Below, piece by piece: positions 62,192 to 64,000 of a DNA stretch of 64,000 nucleotides (the stretch's first letter is position 1; every line of letters starts with the position of its first letter). The translations under genes were made by a program, and so were the position numbers. The notes below the pieces were generated by a model. It was not told the origin of the DNA. It ran no database searches and saw only the letters and a program-made list of their open reading frames with translations. The stretch covers positions 1 to 64,000 of the forward strand of contig CANNDF010000003.1 in the NCBI GenBank assembly GCA_947503305.1. Reading direction: 5' to 3'. The DNA is from an uncultured Dokdonia sp. (GTDB lineage Bacteria > Bacteroidota > Bacteroidia > Flavobacteriales > Flavobacteriaceae).

Positions 62192-63022
62192 TTATTCTTT
62201 TTTACAGCATTTATCTAATATCGCATCTGGTAATGCAATACGTGTTAAACAGATTCTCCCATTATCATCGTCATCCATAACCTGAATTAAGATCTTTAGA
62301 ACTCCATCGATAATAAATTTACATGGGATACATAAGGATACTGTGATAGTCACTTCTTCATCTTCACTTTTTTCCTCTTCTTCTTCGGTAAGTTTTTTTG
62401 TTTTATTAGGGCTTAAGAAAAACTTTGTTCCCTCCATGTGTACACCACTTACTTTTACAGATTTTACCCCAGAGCTATTCCCAATCCCACCTGTATCAGT
62501 TACTGGCACATTTACATCTATCATAATACCACAGGCACCTAACCCAGTTTTACAACAAGTTGCATTTGCAAAAGTAACTTCACCTATTTCTGGAGCTTTT
62601 TGATCATCAAAAGGAGGTAAAAAACCTACTTGCTCTATAATCATGTATCCAGGATCTTCATCTTCCCATCCTTTTTTCTTAAAGTAGTCAAAAATCACAT
62701 TGGCTACCGTTGTTCCCGCTGTGATAGCTTCTCCTACACCTATAGAAGGTATTTTCATCATACTACTACCTGCCTGCATGAGAGGCAAACTTGGTCCTAA
62801 AGAAGTTGCATACGTAAGTGATTGCCCTATAAGTGCTCCAGCTATTCCTGGAAGTTGGTTAGATTCTACAACCTCAAATTGTTGCTTAGCTACCTGATGC
62901 GTAGTGCGCGCAATTTTCTTTGCAAGGTTATCTGATACTTCATATTCTCGTGCTATCCACTTACGAAATCGTAATCGATCAAACTCACTTAATTTCCCTT
63001 TTGATTTTACTTGTAATCCCAT
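62192..63022 (-). CDS. 276 aa protein of unknown function
   Basis: I do not recognise this protein. There is no signal peptide. The first ~90 residues are helical and basic, a Gly/Ala-rich middle part (LGPSLPLMQAGSSMMKIPSIG and GVGEAITAGTTVANVIFDYF, in the region 75-115) has hydrophobic segments, and residues about 212-225 are a run of Glu/Asp. Cysteines occur in paired clusters (CCKTGLGAC, LCIPC, CCKKE) that could bind metal or form disulfides. It precedes the flavin amine oxidase gene and may act with it. Confidence 0.65.
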   Translation of the reverse strand: MGLQVKSKGKLSEFDRLRFRKWIAREYEVSDNLAKKIARTTHQVAKQQFEVVESNQLPGIAGALIGQSLTYATSLGPSLPLMQAGSSMMKIPSIGVGEAITAGTTVANVIFDYFKKKGWEDEDPGYMIIEQVGFLPPFDDQKAPEIGEVTFANATCCKTGLGACGIMIDVNVPVTDTGGIGNSSGVKSVKVSGVHMEGTKFFLSPNKTKKLTEEEEEKSEDEEVTITVSLCIPCKFIIDGVLKILIQVMDDDDNGRICLTRIALPDAILDKCCKKE

Positions 63023-63192
63023 GTTATCATATTTTGAAAGTTAAACATCATTTTATATAGGTTTTGATGATGGTTAGTTTTCAAAACTAGACAGATACAA
63101 GAGAATTATAAAGAGGTAAATACCTCTATTCACAAGGGGTTTTGTATCTTTTTTTTATACGTATAATAACTATTTTACTTCATATATAAGTG

Positions 63193-64000
63193 CTATTCTT
63201 CTTTAGTAAACCATACATTAAGGGCACGATCTGAAGATGCTTTAAAACCTTGAATATGATCTTTATGAATGGTAAATTCTATATTTCCAAAAAACCATGT
63301 ATTTCCAGAAAAAGCATGAGTTGCTATTGGAGTTAATGTAGTTGTTTCTTGTCGAGCATGTTGTGCAATAAGTTGACCATTCTTTACGGTCAGTTCGTAG
63401 GATGTTTTTAGTTCATCACTGTAGTAGCGCCCTGCATATGTCTGGAGCTGATTCGGATTGATTTTATATACTATTTTTAATGCTTTATTTTCATTTCCAT
63501 TATGATCAAAAAGAAGGGCATCTACTTCTCCTTGCTCATTGGTAAGAAATGTTATTACTGCATCTATTCTTCGGATCCTAAATTGGGTATTATTGATAGT
63601 TTCTAAAGGTAATGTTCCCTGTCCTGTAGCTGTGATATAGAGATTCTTGTCTTTTTGATGGAATTCTAGTACAAACCCAGGTTGCATCTCAAATTTCCCT
63701 TCGTATCGTTGCAGTATATTCTTTGATACTGTATGTAATGATTTATCTGTTGTCGAAGGGGTTGTTTCTTCAATATTATGTATATCCAGAAAGATAGCAG
63801 CAATATCATAGGCTTTTTTATCTGCGTTAATAGATCCATCATTGGTAAGTACTAGTATCGAAAGATCTTCTTCTGGAAATCGTAATATTTGACTTCTATA
63901 GCCAGCATCTGCTCCGCCATGTTGTATTGCTTTATATCCTTTGTAGGTAGTAACTACCTGACCTAATCCATAGGGGATTTCTACTCCATCTTTTAAAGTC
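63193..64000 (-). CDS. Serine hydrolase (beta-lactamase fold) C-terminal part, 5' partial
   Basis: The frame is open to the window edge at 64000, so only about 268 residues are visible and the SxxK motif lies outside. The first visible part has YGLGQVVTT and HGGADAGYRSQ, which is the HxG-type third motif and surroundings of class C-like hydrolases. A ~150 residue beta domain follows (from YEGKFEMQPG, with YAGRYYSDELKTS) that is often found behind such domains. An ATG at 63687 is internal and not the start. It is the sixth member of this fold in the window. Confidence 0.85.
   Translation of the reverse strand, partial: TLKDGVEIPYGLGQVVTTYKGYKAIQHGGADAGYRSQILRFPEEDLSILVLTNDGSINADKKAYDIAAIFLDIHNIEETTPSTTDKSLHTVSKNILQRYEGKFEMQPGFVLEFHQKDKNLYITATGQGTLPLETINNTQFRIRRIDAVITFLTNEQGEVDALLFDHNGNENKALKIVYKINPNQLQTYAGRYYSDELKTSYELTVKNGQLIAQHARQETTTLTPIATHAFSGNTWFFGNIEFTIHKDHIQGFKASSDRALNVWFTKEE

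Noticed and set aside
1-64000. CRISPR array, tRNA/rRNA genes, prophage or transposase genes
   Set aside because: No short regularly spaced repeats, no RNA gene signatures and no transposase, integrase or phage structural genes were found by reading.

Overview
The window looks like a chromosome segment of a marine-type member of the Flavobacteriaceae (Bacteroidota). Several things in the sequence support this. There are type IX secretion sorting domains (1-195 and 47714-49006), many LytS-type histidine kinase/LytTR regulator pairs, AraC regulators with membrane-embedded N-termini, DUF1028, YceI and S41 proteins, AT-rich start regions without clear Shine-Dalgarno sequences, and rho-independent terminators. 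A dispersed palindrome with core GCTTTCGCGAAAGC recurs between genes.

Region 1 (1-12.4 kb) is ordinary core chromosome. It holds the tail of a T9SS substrate, a five-gene minus-strand operon (DUF4159 protein, zinc ribbon, SPOUT RNA methyltransferase, AI-2E transporter, THUMP-like methyltransferase), phosphoenolpyruvate carboxylase, small exported proteins, a Bcr/CflA exporter and an S41 peptidase.

Region 2 (12.4-23.75 kb) is a visibly AT-richer defence island built from two tandem cassettes with the same frame but different cargo. Each cassette starts with a ~0.75 kb non-coding repeat (R1). Then come a toxin-antitoxin-like slot, an XRE regulator with an identical protein in both copies, a divergent 61-65 aa protein, a convergent defence operon, and a shorter repeat (R2). 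Cassette 1 carries a 136 aa gene of unknown function, an unknown 306 aa protein and an RloA/AbiLi-type ATPase with no RloB beside it. Cassette 2 carries a HepT/MntA (HEPN/MNT) pair sitting on the remnant of the 136 aa gene, and a Gabija-like OLD nuclease plus UvrD helicase. This modular layout, with its repeated ends, is the most novel feature of the window.

Region 3 (23.75-47.6 kb) is an accessory region of signalling and secreted hydrolases. It contains an AraC regulator, five beta-lactamase-fold serine hydrolases (one fused to DUF1028, one apparently a pseudoenzyme), esterases, PD40 beta-propeller proteins, an ABC-2 exporter and three LytS/LytTR pairs. Signs of local duplication are clear: a [PD40 - hydrolase] unit occurs twice, one copy with a decayed PD40 gene, and an esterase-PD40 fusion lies between a stand-alone esterase and a stand-alone PD40 gene. 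The dispersed palindrome was not seen between about 10.5 and 47.6 kb.

Region 4 (47.6-64 kb) contains a leucine-rich T9SS protein, a BlaI regulator with a BlaR1-M23 fusion behind a double operator, an alpha/beta hydrolase, an ABC ATPase with an ABC permease-M1 peptidase fusion, a fourth LytS/LytTR pair, a flavin amine oxidase with an unknown acidic partner, and the C-terminal part of another serine hydrolase that runs off the end. All calls come from reading translated sequence and motifs; no database search was possible.
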